This document shows, in pieces, positions 38,007 to 48,432 of a DNA stretch of 64,000 nucleotides. The stretch covers positions 12,903,748 through 12,967,747 of the forward strand of contig JAQFVV010012400.1 of NCBI GenBank assembly GCA_028023455.1. The letters run 5' to 3'. Under the pieces are notes generated by a model. The model was not told the origin of the DNA. It ran no database searches and was given only the letters and a program-made list of their open reading frames with translations. Origin of the DNA: Epiperipatus broadwayi (lineage: Eukaryota > Onychophora > Udeonychophora > Euonychophora > Peripatidae). Made by a program: the position numbers and the translations under genes. Position 1 is the first letter of the stretch. The number at the start of each line of letters is the position of its first letter.

Positions 38007-38893
38007 TGCTATGTCTAGCTATTCTAAAAGTGTATTTTCCAGGAGTACAAATCAATACTAACAGTTAATATATTTAGATAATTCTTTTCTTACAATCCTT
38101 AATAGTGTTTAACTATTTACATATATACAATCATTAACATAAAAAGGCCCAAAGGCATACACAAATAATAATTTAGATCAATACAACCTGTAAGAGTGCT
38201 AGCTGACTGTTCTCACATTCGAAGGTCACCTCTCCACACACGAAGTCACTGTGCCACAGGAGACGATCTGCTCCAACATATATGCCCAAATGTGCAGATA
38301 AAACTTCAAGAATCAAGTGAAGTCTTCGATTCAATTACTACTAATGAATTCATTGTTTTAAATCCCTGCAACTGATTGGCTAATACTCTGTCCATCCATT
38401 CAGGCAGGCCCGGATCCAATTGAATTTTTTTTGCGGGGCCCTCTATATATTAAATATTTAAATAAAATGCAAATTCAATATATATGTAAGTCAAATATTT
38501 TGGTGGTGATGCGGGGCCCATTCAAGTGCAGGGCCCGATTGGGTCCAATCACCTTAAATCCGGCCCTGCATTCAGGTGATTCTTCATTTAAATCTCCATA
38601 CAAGAATTTACATTGTTATTTTTCTTTAATTAATGAGTTATTTTTATAGCTTGTCAAACGTTTTCTTATAAAGGAAATCTAATTTGAATTCCTTTGTTTT
38701 ATTTCATTAACGATGTTTTCTATTCTATTTAATTAGACTATTATTTATCTTAGAAAGTAATCTTTTTCTAATCTTGAAGTTATAAATCTTTTATTTACTA
38801 ATTTTAAAATTCTTTAATTTATTTAACTTATATAACTTTTTCTCTCAATAAGCTTATGCATATAAATGTATGTGCATTTAAACATACATATCA
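38007..38893 (-). repeat. 3' LTR of Gypsy C
   Basis: Begins 'tgctatgtctag' and ends 'acatacatatca' on the plus strand. Aligns with 40758-40810 joined to 43389-43993. It holds a 164 bp hAT MITE absent from the other LTR, so the MITE came after the element. Confidence 0.85.
38405..38568. mobile_element. hAT-type MITE with 8 bp TSD, nested in an LTR
   Basis: 164 bp. The left end, CAGGCCCGGATCC, pairs with the right end, which reads CAGGGCCGGATTT on the complement. A perfect 8 bp TSD, CATTCAGG, occurs at 38397-38404 and 38569-38576. The other LTR of the host element has the empty site at about 43730. Non-coding. Confidence 0.9.
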
Positions 38894-38906
38894 TTAATTT
38901 CCCCCA
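38894..38906 (-). promoter_or_regulatory. Polypurine tract of Gypsy C
   Basis: The minus strand reads GGGGGAAATTAA directly before the 3' LTR, the expected plus-strand primer position. Confidence 0.7.
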
Positions 38907-39059
38907 AGTTCAGAAATCATGTTTTAATTTCTGAACTTAATACAAGTTTTAAGATAGTGGGTTTTTTTAGCATGCTGTTGTGAATTATGTTTCAACTCAC
39001 TAGGTGCATTCCCAGGAAATGTAGTTGTTTGAAAATCACAATCATTATTTTATTTTTCC

Positions 39060-39310
39060 TCAGGTCTAAACTAATATCTGTTCACCAGACACAACTAAGC
39101 ACAAGAGCTTTTGCTCTGCCAATGTCTTGCTGACTATTATGCAGCCTCTTTACTATATGCTGCCTACCCTTGACTGGAATCAGTGAACAATTGCTTTTCA
39201 TAATGCAACCTTCACATACCGACAGTTGCTTCCGAGTGTTCCATAGTTCTTTATGAAGGAAACTGGGATGTTGCTTCTACCAGCCTTCTCAAATCTGCTT
39301 CACAATCCAT
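39060..39310 (-). pseudogene. Gypsy C integrase zinc-binding fragment
   Basis: Minus-strand EGCIMKSNCSLIPV followed by LHNSQQDIGRAKALVLSCVW matches the region leading into integrase ('GCL.WG.RVVIP', 'LH.GHPG...KALAR.YVWW'). The His of GHPG is lost. The catalytic core is absent. Confidence 0.7.
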
Positions 39311-39649
39311 TGGTAGTAGTTATCTTTGACTGTCCAACTAGCTACAATTTTATGTTTTACTCTTGATTTGATTACATATTTGTACTTCATTTCCTTACCG
39401 TCATGCACCTTCTGTGACCCGATTTTGCTAATTACTGGCTGCTGGAAAGATTTTTTCTATTTGAGTATATCTATTTCACTCAAATTCATTTTAATCCCCT
39501 TTGGAAATTTTTTTTTCTTTTGGAGCTATTAATTGTTTTAGTAATTGTTATTTTTACTCCCATTTCACTGAACCAGTCTTATCTTAATATGGAATTGATA
39601 GGGGCATGCACTACTATAGTGATAGTACATTAATTTTGCCTTGACTTTC

Positions 39650-39830
39650 ACATATTGGCAGTTCAACTACCCTCTTTATTCCAATGGCATTCCCATTCAT
39701 ATCTAATGCCTTTAGGTCAGTTTTTTGAATAATAGGTCTTTTCCTACACTTGAAAGTAACAGTATACTAATCACAGACTGATATCAATGATACATCGCTA
39801 TCATTGTGCACTTCCATACATATGGGCTGA
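39650..39830 (-). pseudogene. Gypsy C retropepsin remnant
   Basis: In the gag frame direction, NDSDVSLISVCD stands where the active-site 'DTGSDVSLIS..D' should be, followed by KALDMNGNAIGI and RVVELPICE. The catalytic DTG/DSG triplet is destroyed. Confidence 0.6.
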
Positions 39831-39840
39831 TTACACAGCT

Positions 39841-40685
39841 TTAGTTTAACATAATTTTATAATCAGTGGACATGTTTTTAATATTTGTATGCTGAGTTGG
39901 ATGACCCTGATATAAATGTTTATGACTTTTAATTTCCATGTTGGGTTCGTTATGTTTTTCTTTACACATTTTTTCCATGTGCCCTATTTTTTTACAATTA
40001 TTGCAACATTCTCGTTTATGAAAACAATTGCTAGGTTTGTGGCCCTTTTTCCCACAGCAAAAACATATAAACAGGTTTTTGCTGTTAGCATTATTTTCAT
40101 TACTTTTCAGCCATTCTTTCTTTATGGTTTTACACACATCTGTTTGTGATTTCCTATAACTCTTGAACTCAGCAAATTTTTGAGATTGCTCAAGCACAAG
40201 TTCATAAACTATCCCACATTCTACAATCTCTACATAATCTAAATCGCTAATGGCCAATAATTGTTGGCATAAACCATTGTTACACAAACCCATAAGAAAT
40301 TGTTCCAGCAGGGCTTCACCTAGGAAAAATCCATAGATGCAATACTTTGCTAGATATGAAGAGAACTATTGTAATCTTTTATAATTTCATCCCAACCTTG
40401 ATTCCGAGCTCAGAATTGCAGTCTAGCAACATGCCTCAAGGGTTGGGGGTTAAAATGGTTTGACAAACGCTCTAATCTGATAATTGTACAATCATCAGGA
40501 GTTAGAGGTTCAGTGAGCCTATTGGTGATCTCAATAACTCCTTTCCCAGCAAAGTATAATAATGAAGCAATCTTATACTTATCATCTTTAACTTTATTAA
40601 TGAATAAGTATCTTTGTACACATTGAATGTACAGGAGCCAACTACTTGCCTCACTGACATCAAATTTGCTGATTGCTACTTGCAT
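39841..40685 (-). pseudogene. Gypsy C gag with two zinc knuckles
   Basis: Two open pieces. The first (40685-40410, ATG start) carries the capsid-like blocks AISKFDVSE, YLFINKVKDDKYKIASLL and GKGVIEI, then LSNHFNPQP. The second (40293-39841) carries DLDYVEIVECGIVYELVLEQ and two CCHC nucleocapsid knuckles, CFCCGKKGHKPSNC and CNNCKKIGHMEKMC, both with C-x2-C-x4-H-x4-C spacing. A frame break of about 115 bp separates the pieces. Gag would package the element RNA. The protease start follows directly. It is the best-preserved gag in the window, and its knuckles are complete. Without RT the element could move only in trans, and its LTR interruption argues it no longer does. Confidence 0.85.
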
Positions 40686-40741
40686 TACCTAGTCTTTTAT
40701 CTAAATTTAACTGCTCATTTAATTAATCGTCTGAATTAAGA

Positions 40742-40757
40742 CTGTGACTGCGCCAAT
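40742..40757 (-). promoter_or_regulatory. Primer-binding site of Gypsy C
   Basis: Minus strand, immediately after the 5' LTR end (...tagca): ATTGGCGCAGTCACAG. It begins TGG two bases in, the position and start expected for a tRNA-primed Gypsy element. Confidence 0.7.
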
Positions 40758-43700
40758 TGCTATGTCTAGTCATTCTAAGAGTGCACTTCCCATGAGTACA
40801 AATCAATACTGTAAAAGTCAGAAAACGTGTGACTCATAAACATAGTGCAGAATTCGACCACCATACAGAACAGCAGCACCATCGAGTAGCGAAGCCCCCC
40901 GTGGTACTGAGTTCGAACATAGTTTATCGGTTCCACAATACAATCCACGAAACAATGCATCTGATGCGACATTAGTAAATATTTCCTTAGGCATGGTGGT
41001 CAGGGATATGCAAGAGATTCATGATTTTATTCTCGAGTTAGCCAATAATCAAACTAATATTAATTAAACATTCATACTTACGTAATCGAGGAAATATTAT
41101 ATAGAATGGGTATCGAATAAATGAAACATAACTGCAGACGTATAGTTTAAAATTATTTATTAATACATTTTAATAAAACAATCATTTACTAATAATATTT
41201 TGTGGATTTAAAGCTTCAGTAGCGGGATTTGCGACAGGGTTATATTTTAAAGAATACATTTCTTTATTTAGACATTATTTTATATTGAGGACTTCAGTAG
41301 CGGGATTTCCGATACTGTAATGTTTAAAAAAAAGGAATTCACTTATTTGAAGGCATAATCTAGCTACCTAAAATTCTCTAGTAAGTATTTCTAATGCATG
41401 CCTTGGGGAATTTATACCTTTGCAATGCAAGAGTCTAAAGTAAGATTTAAGAGTGGCGGCGGACATATATTTATTTAATTAAACTATTTATTTTATGACT
41501 AAGGGCAAACATTTATTTGAGAGTGAATTATGGAGATAATGCAGAGGCGGAGTGATATATAGAATAATAAAACTAAGTAAAGGAACACGTGGTACGCTTT
41601 AGAAAGGGGATATGGAATGGCAGTATATTGAAATTGCAATGCCGCGAATGAGTTTATAAGACTGTCGGGTTGGTCTCTGCCTCGGCCCGACGAAGTAAGG
41701 TGTCACATAAGCATAACCAGGGACAAGCGGTCCGTGTCACAGTTTTGCCGGCTGGCTGCATGACGTTGTCAAGTCCTATGGGAGCACCCATTATGCCCAC
41801 TTGTGTAGGACGACTGGGGTTAATTTCAACCCTGAAGAATCCGGAAATTTCACGGCGGAATGGGTCATCGCGTCTCTAAAACGTAACACATGTATAATGT
41901 ATAAACGATTATGATGAGATTTAAATAGATTTCTAACTCGGCCCTACATTATCAACATTTACTAAAGAACGTTGGCGACTCTCAAAGAAATGTAATTTTC
42001 TAGAATTATTCATTAAGATTTAATAATAACCAAACCTATATAAACTGGGAGTTATTACAACTAATATGCCAGCCATTTGCGAAGTAGTAGACCCTGCATT
42101 ACAATAAATGGTGCACTGAATGCATGTCGATTTATATGAAAGTTAAGTTATTTAGGAAAGTAAATATTAATGAAAATTTGACACACATTCATTGTTTTAA
42201 GCGATCATAGATTTAAACTTTGAAAATTGAGATAATTATGAGCATGCAATAATTAAATAATAACTATAGATAGAAATGTAGATTATAGAAATACGTACCC
42301 AAGAAAAATAGAGTGAGGTAAGCTAGATTATTAGATACATTTACACATTACATTAATTATTCAATTTAGTTATACAAATGGTAGTTTTTACATTTTACAA
42401 TTTAGATAAGTAATATGAAGAAGAGCTATAGCATGTTATTAGAGTACTCTAGAGTTTGAACACAGACAGGTACCTGTTTTATAAGAAGTTTTCTGATTCC
42501 ATTAGTTTAGCAGCAAAAGGTTCACGAGTGACAATTCTTTCTTGTATTTAGATATTTCATTTAATTTCACAGCAGCAGCAGCTTTTTCATTTATTTCAGG
42601 CAGCAGATCTTCATGGTGAATTTATGACGGGCAATGGAAAGTTCGGCATCCGATAGGCCATCTCTCGATGGAGAATAATCTAGGTGCTTTACTCGGTCAT
42701 ACCTTGGCAGGAACAAATTATTTTTATATTTTTGGAGACTCTCAGTGATCGAGAGCAAAGCTAAAGTTTAAGTGAATGTCTCCAGCAAGTCTAAGATGAC
42801 CTCTTTTTTTATCTTGATCTTTCACATTTTTGTTAAGGTATTTTTAGGTTCTACTTAATCTGCCCTGAGGATAATCAATGCATTTTGTTGGTTTTTTTAA
42901 TTAAAGAAAGCTGCCATTCTATTGTTTACATTTTACATTTACTAATTACATTTTGGGGAATTTTTCTTTAATTAATCTATTATCTATCACTGACCGATGC
43001 TTTTAAATTTCAAAGACAAAAAGGAAACATAAGATTATTTTAACTTTTAATTAAATATTACATCAGATTTTTTTAGAATTATTATTAAACGAAATTTAAA
43101 CAAAGCAATAAATACGAACTTTATAATCCAAAATAAATGATTAAAATTATACCAAATTATATAACTAAAAGAAATCTAAATTATATTATTTTATCCCTAT
43201 TTATTGACTTTAATTTGAGATCGAAACGTGCACGTGTTTATGCTGAATTCTACATATATTTATACATTTTTAATATTGCTACACACACAATTCGATACCA
43301 AAAAGTTTAAATTTGGGCGGGATAGACTGGTCAGTGAGAGACGACAGAAAAAGGTGAAACTTAAGATTCGAATACAAATCTTATTGTTTCAATACTAATA
43401 GTTAATATTTGGATAATTCTTTCCTTACAATCTTTAATAGCATTTAACTATTTACATATACAATCATTAACATAAAAAGGCCCAAAGACATGCACAAATA
43501 ATAATTTAAATCAATATGACCTGTGAGAGACCTGACTGTTCTCATGTTCAGAGGTTAGCTCTCTGCACTTGAAGTGTCTGTGCCTTGGAGATGATCTGCT
43601 CCAACATATATGTCCAAGTGCACAGATGAAACTCCAAGAATCAAGTGAAGTCTTCTTGATCCAATTAGTATTGATGCATTCATTGTTTTAAATCTCTGCA

Positions 43701-43993
43701 ATTGATTGACTAATACTCTTCGCTCAGGTAATTCTTCATTTTAATCTCCATACAAGAATTTATATCATTATCTTTCTTTAATTAATGGGTTATTTTTATA
43801 GTTTGTCAAACGTTTTCTTAAAAAGAAATTAACTCGAATTCCTTTAATTGTTTTATTTCATTAACAATGTATTCTATTCTATTTAATGAGACTATTATTC
43901 ATTTTATGAAATAATCGTTTTCTAATCTTAAAGTTATAAATCTTTTATTTACTAATTTTAAAGAATCACTCTTTCATACATATATATATATCA
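40758..43993 (-). repeat. 5' LTR of Gypsy C, split by a 2.6 kb insertion
   Basis: 40758-40810 and 43389-43993 together align with the 3' LTR at 38007-38893 (minus its MITE). The break falls exactly after 'aatcaatact'. Confidence 0.85.
40811..43388. mobile_element. 2578 bp insertion in a Gypsy LTR, possible solo LTR
   Basis: The uninterrupted site is seen in the sister LTR (38052 region). Here 8 bp, TCAATACT, is present on both sides (40803-40810 and 43389-43396). No terminal inverted repeats are visible. If the ends are shifted, the insert begins TGTAAAAG and ends GTTTCA with a 4 bp duplication ATAC, which would suit a very long solo LTR. It has no long frame. It contains a near-repeat 'cttcagtagcgggattt' at 41213 and 41292, and a GC-richer block at 41640-41880. 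Confidence 0.75.
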
Positions 43994-43998
43994 TAAAG

Positions 43999-44500
43999 CT
44001 TAAAAGATAGATAGAGTATTTCATCACAAAAAAACTAACTACTGCAACTAATTTAGCTCTATATAAAGATTTTATTTTACCAACTCTATTGTATGACAGC
44101 AACATTTGGACTCTATCAGCATAAAGTAAATGCATTAGGAGTTTCATTTATGAAGCTTCATATTTTAAAACTACAATGGCAAAATCATAATACCAATACA
44201 ATCTCCAACTTACTGGGTGTGATATTATAGCATCCATTATTGGAAAGTCACACTTTCATTGGATTGAGATTTAAAATCAATAATAGGAGTATATCTATAT
44301 TATAAAGCTTATTTTAAAGACATTCTAAAAAAATGCAATGTCAATTGTTTGTATTGGGAAATATGATTAAGAATATATTGGAGAGATATAACTAGACATG
44401 GTGTTTGAAGTATTTTAGAAAGAAAACTTTTCTGAACAAATTAATAGACAATACTCTAAAATATCAGGTAAATAGGAAAAAAGGATCGCCATGTTTCATA
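43999..44500 (+). pseudogene. RTE-like LINE, 3' half of the split copy
   Basis: LALYKDFILPTLLYDSNIWTL corresponds to the LINE block 'LYK..VLP.LLYGSE.W.L' that should follow the sequence cut at 37998. Together they show the Gypsy element landed inside this LINE. Stops throughout. Confidence 0.7.
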
Positions 44501-45039
44501 TATGAATGTACTTGCACTGTTTGATTTGGATAATCATCACAAAACTCACTTCTGAAGTAATTTTTTCCCTCCTTTTTTTTTGAAATTGGAATTTGAATTG
44601 CCCATATTCATTTATTATTGGTTGTTTAATATTCTAAATTATATAAATTACTTGTCTGCAAATGGATTTTGTATCTTCGTTAATATATGCCTATATACTA
44701 TAGAATATTGCAGTGTGGTTTGTCAATTTTTTAACATACCATGACAACCACTATGGATGTGATATGTATAATAATTAGAATTGTCATCTTTCCAGGTTTC
44801 TTCAAATTTACTCTTTTCTTAATGATCCTGTTGTGAAGTTTTTCTTTGGATCATATGAAAAAGAATTACAACTTTTTTTGTAGTATCACTATTATTTGTA
44901 CTTTTTTTTTTCTCTTGCTAAACTTTGTATATGTAAGAATTTCATTAGTTTTATAATTTTTGTGTAGGGAAGAGTTTTACAATCAGTTTAACATGGAAAG
45001 TATTGCATAGCAAAAATTTTCCTGTGAATAATTTTATAT

Positions 45040-47154
45040 TTAATTAATATTATTGTTGTAAACAGTAATCAATTCATGAATTAAACTTCTAATTTCCTGA
45101 CTGACATTAAAATCATCTAAAACTGACATCAATATGTTTATACCTTTTAATTCCTTTATGAGAGGACAATATATATTTGGTGAAGACTGAATTGTTTTTA
45201 ATAGAGCTGAGGCTCCATAAAATTGAATTTGAGGCACATGAGTACACTGAAGAAACTTAAAAAGAGAAGCAAAATATTTAGATTTATTGTAGATTATATT
45301 ATAACTGGAAAGTTGCTTGGTAGCCATTTTAATTTTTTGTAGAATATCTTCACGTGTAGGATCAATAATGGGCCACTCTTGCTCAACCATCGTAAGATAA
45401 CACAATATTGAAATACATAGCTCACAATTTGCATTATTTTCTTCAGAGGCTTTCCCCAAGATATGTATAAAAAAAGAATCAATTAAGCTGTTTCGATAAC
45501 AATCAATTTCTGTGATATTGGCTATTGTTTTTAGCATAAAATTAAAACATTTTACCTCTGAAGGAAATTTTTTTACAATTTTTAAAAAATAGTTTACACA
45601 ATCATGATCCATTAAGACTTTGCAATTATCTGGTGTTGATTCACTTAATTTAAATAATATTTGCCAAATAATTACAATAGTTTCCTCAAAATTACAATAT
45701 TCCAAATAATAATCCAGATGCTTTAATAAAATGGAAATCAGCCCTAAGTTTCCGAGAATTTCACAGTAATATGAAAATTGGCATAAAGCAATCAACAAAT
45801 CAAAAGTGAATGATTGTAAATGAATTTGCTGATTTACTGGTGTTATAATTTCCAACAGAGCTTTTACAAACTTAATACAATCAAACTGATAATCCTTGAG
45901 AGTAGAATATTTTTTAAATTCTTTGCAAACAGTTTCACAGTTCAAACTAAGTGCTATGTGAACAGGGGCTATTTTTCTATTTATAAATGCATTGATATTG
46001 GCTTCATATTTTAACAAGATCCTAACAATAACGTGGTTTCCATTTAAAACAGCCATATGAAGTACTGATAATCCATGTTCAAGTTTAATATTGGGATCTG
46101 CACCGTTTTCAAGCAAACATCGAAGAATTTTTGGATCGTAAACTACAGCTAGCATTAAAGGTGTAATTCCATACTTGTTTTGACAATTAGTATCAGCGCC
46201 ATGTTTTATAAATTCTTTCACCAAATTTAAATTTTTATTCAATACAGCAAAATGAAGAGGAGTGCATCCATCTTCGTTGATACAATTTATATTTATTCCT
46301 TCATCAAATAATTGATCTGTAATCGGTAAATTATTCTGGCAAACAAGATGGAATTTAGATATTTTTTTTCTATTATATAAAGCATCTAACTGGATTGTAC
46401 AATTAATCGTATTCACTTTTTCAAATTCAATCCTCTGTTGAATTGTTTCAAGAATGCGCGAATTAAATTTATGATCCATTTGTAACTGTTTTAAATCTTT
46501 ATTCATTTGAATCAATTTTTCGTGATGTTTATTAGCTACTTGTTCTTTTAGTTCCTTTATCTGAGTTCTTAAATTCGAACTAGTTAGTTTTTCACGTACA
46601 TTTTTTATCTCTTCAGAAAGAAATCGCATGTTTGATTGTATAGTGGTCCGAATATGGTAATCAGTTGCAGAAATTTGGTTTTCTAGTTTATTTATTTTGT
46701 CTTCAATATCAGAAGTAAATTTTATGAATTCGCTCTGAGTTTGTTCAGTTTTGGTAAATTTATTGGATATGTCTCCATAAAAATCATCAAATTTACAGTC
46801 CGTCTCTTTTTGTAAATCCATTACTTGTAAATTTAGTTTATGTGAAGCTTTAGTCAATTTTTCTGCCTCATCTTTTGAAATTGCCATTTCGAAAAATTTA
46901 ATTTCTAATTCACGTATGATCTCTCTTTGATGTATTAGTTCATTTTTACATTCGTTTAGTTCTTTCTCTTTTTGTTGTATTTGTTCATCTAACATTTTTT
47001 GTTCATCCTCAAACTGCTTTCGCCATATTTTTTTCTCTTTTTCAAATTCTTCGAGCCAATTTTTTTTTAATTCAGTAAAACGTTGATCTACTATTTCTTT
47101 TATTTGCTCGAGTTCATATTTTTTAAAACCTCTAAGAAGAAAGGACATATCCAT
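45040..47154 (-). CDS. Coiled-coil, ankyrin-repeat, ZYG11/ZER1-like ARM protein (704 aa)
   Basis: One uninterrupted frame, ATG at 47154 with TAA directly upstream in frame. Residues about 8-250 are a Glu/Lys-rich coiled coil. Residues 262-417 form about five ankyrin repeats (EDGCTPLHFAVLNKN, NKYGITPLMLAVVYD, HGLSVLHMAVLNGN). Residues about 425-704 are helical ARM/HEAT repeats resembling the ZYG11B/ZER1 C-terminus: SESTPDNC, NITEI, then PNIYCPLIKELKGI match 'T.ESP..C', 'NIAEV' and 'P.RYC..L..EGG'. In ZYG11B/ZER1 this domain reads Gly/N-degrons for a Cullin-2 E3 ligase. Of the pocket residues I recall, Asn and Glu of NIAE are kept (N546, E549), while the Trp-Asn-x-x-Asp set reads F501-K502-x-x-E505. 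LRRs and VHL box are replaced by coiled coil and ankyrins. No introns. Family call inferred; substrate unknown. Confidence 0.75.
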   Translation of the reverse strand: MDMSFLLRGFKKYELEQIKEIVDQRFTELKKNWLEEFEKEKKIWRKQFEDEQKMLDEQIQQKEKELNECKNELIHQREIIRELEIKFFEMAISKDEAEKLTKASHKLNLQVMDLQKETDCKFDDFYGDISNKFTKTEQTQSEFIKFTSDIEDKINKLENQISATDYHIRTTIQSNMRFLSEEIKNVREKLTSSNLRTQIKELKEQVANKHHEKLIQMNKDLKQLQMDHKFNSRILETIQQRIEFEKVNTINCTIQLDALYNRKKISKFHLVCQNNLPITDQLFDEGININCINEDGCTPLHFAVLNKNLNLVKEFIKHGADTNCQNKYGITPLMLAVVYDPKILRCLLENGADPNIKLEHGLSVLHMAVLNGNHVIVRILLKYEANINAFINRKIAPVHIALSLNCETVCKEFKKYSTLKDYQFDCIKFVKALLEIITPVNQQIHLQSFTFDLLIALCQFSYYCEILGNLGLISILLKHLDYYLEYCNFEETIVIIWQILFKLSESTPDNCKVLMDHDCVNYFLKIVKKFPSEVKCFNFMLKTIANITEIDCYRNSLIDSFFIHILGKASEENNANCELCISILCYLTMVEQEWPIIDPTREDILQKIKMATKQLSSYNIIYNKSKYFASLFKFLQCTHVPQIQFYGASALLKTIQSSPNIYCPLIKELKGINILMSVLDDFNVSQEIRSLIHELITVYNNNIN

Positions 47155-48430
47155 TTAAGTTTTAACTAAGTGAAACAAAGGTCATCAGCATTTGATTTTA
47201 TTATCCTTTATATTTAGATTGAAACAATTGCGTTTGAGATTAAATCATATTTTTCTTTGATGTTAATCTGGCTATTAAACTTTAGTATGAATTTAAATTA
47301 TTTATTTACAGTATTTAAAAATTAAGTAAGATCCAAAGTACAAACGTATTCCATATACGGTACATTTTCCCTCCCACCAAAAAAGGAGGGGCCGTGATGT
47401 CTATTAAAATAGATCGCCGATAAATAAATAAAAAATAGTAATAAAAAATTAAATTTAGATGATCTTCTAACTAGACAAAGGAAAATTGTCCATTTCCTTC
47501 CCATTTTGTAAAAAAAAAAAAAACTAGTAGAATTTTAATTATTCTAACAATTAGCTTATTGTAAGATAAAGAATAAATTTATGCAATTGTAGTATATTTA
47601 CGGTTTATAAATAGAATTGAAAAATAACTATTTAATGTAACTTTGTCACACACACCCTTCCCCAGCTTCATTTTAAATAAGCAACCGTATATAATTAAGC
47701 TATTTTAAAATCCTATTGTTCTCTAACAAATGATTTAATAAATAACTGATTCAGAAATTAAATCCCTGGGCATTTAAATGATTCTAGAATAAATAGTTAA
47801 AAAAGTGTTAAGCAGGAATTACTTTATAGCATCAGGACTACATATGAGCCTATTGGACCGATTGCGCTCCACTGGGTCAGACTTTGAGAGAGTCCCTGGT
47901 TCGTAGAAAGTTTATATAATACAAAATTGTATTTAAAAAAAATACTGTATATGTGTTTTTTCCCCCCAATATTCGTGGAACTCATATATAGTACAATATA
48001 ACAAGCAAAAAGCTAGAAAGCATAATTTTTAAATACTGTTTCTATATAGATTAATATATTTTGATTAAACTATTGTTCTATACAATTATTTTATTTTTTT
48101 CGAATTAAAAGTGCTTATTTATTTATAAATACTACATATTTCATTTACATGTATGTCATATTTTGAGGGACCGTACAAAAAAAAAAGTTCGATTGGGTTC
48201 CCGTACTAACAGATCTAGGCCTGTCTGGAAATTAATTCATATTCCATTGAAATATGGTAAGTTTAATAACACAAGTAGGCAACTTTTTAATTTTAATACT
48301 TAATTTTATGATTTTTGATCATCATTATTCATTTGCCAAAAATATATTTAGCACAACATTCATAAACACATTCTCCATTCTCTCTTTTCGTTGATCTTTG
48401 AAAGCTCACAATGCCTTTTTTCTTGGGATC
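47155..48430. other. Gene-free stretch upstream of the ankyrin gene
   Basis: AT-rich, with no clear promoter element. Near 47835-47925 'gagcctattggaccg' through 'ccctggttcg' is weakly tRNA-like but does not fold convincingly. Confidence 0.45.
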
Positions 48431-48432
48431 AT

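Larger units (their letters stand above)
38007..43993 (-). mobile_element. Gypsy-type LTR retrotransposon C, internally deleted, nested
   Basis: Minus-strand element with TG...CA LTRs at 38007-38893 (3') and 40758-43993 (5', itself interrupted), a PBS at 40742-40757 and a PPT at 38894-38906. Inside are gag (40685-39841), a protease remnant and a piece of integrase; RT and RNase H are deleted. It lies inside an RTE-like LINE. Flanking AAAG (38003-38006 and 43995-43998) is a likely 4 bp TSD (CAAAG versus TAAAG as 5-mers). Confidence 0.85.

Noticed and set aside
41670-41879. 69-codon frame as a host gene
   Set aside because: Both strands are open because the block is GC-rich; it lies within a transposed insertion. 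Kept only as a finding.
45294-46014. Short open frames overlapping the ankyrin/ZYG11-like gene
   Set aside because: They are shadows in other frames of the 704-codon coding sequence.
47835-47925. tRNA or SINE near 47.9 kb
   Set aside because: Only a weak 'ctggttcg' B-box resemblance; no A box and no fold.
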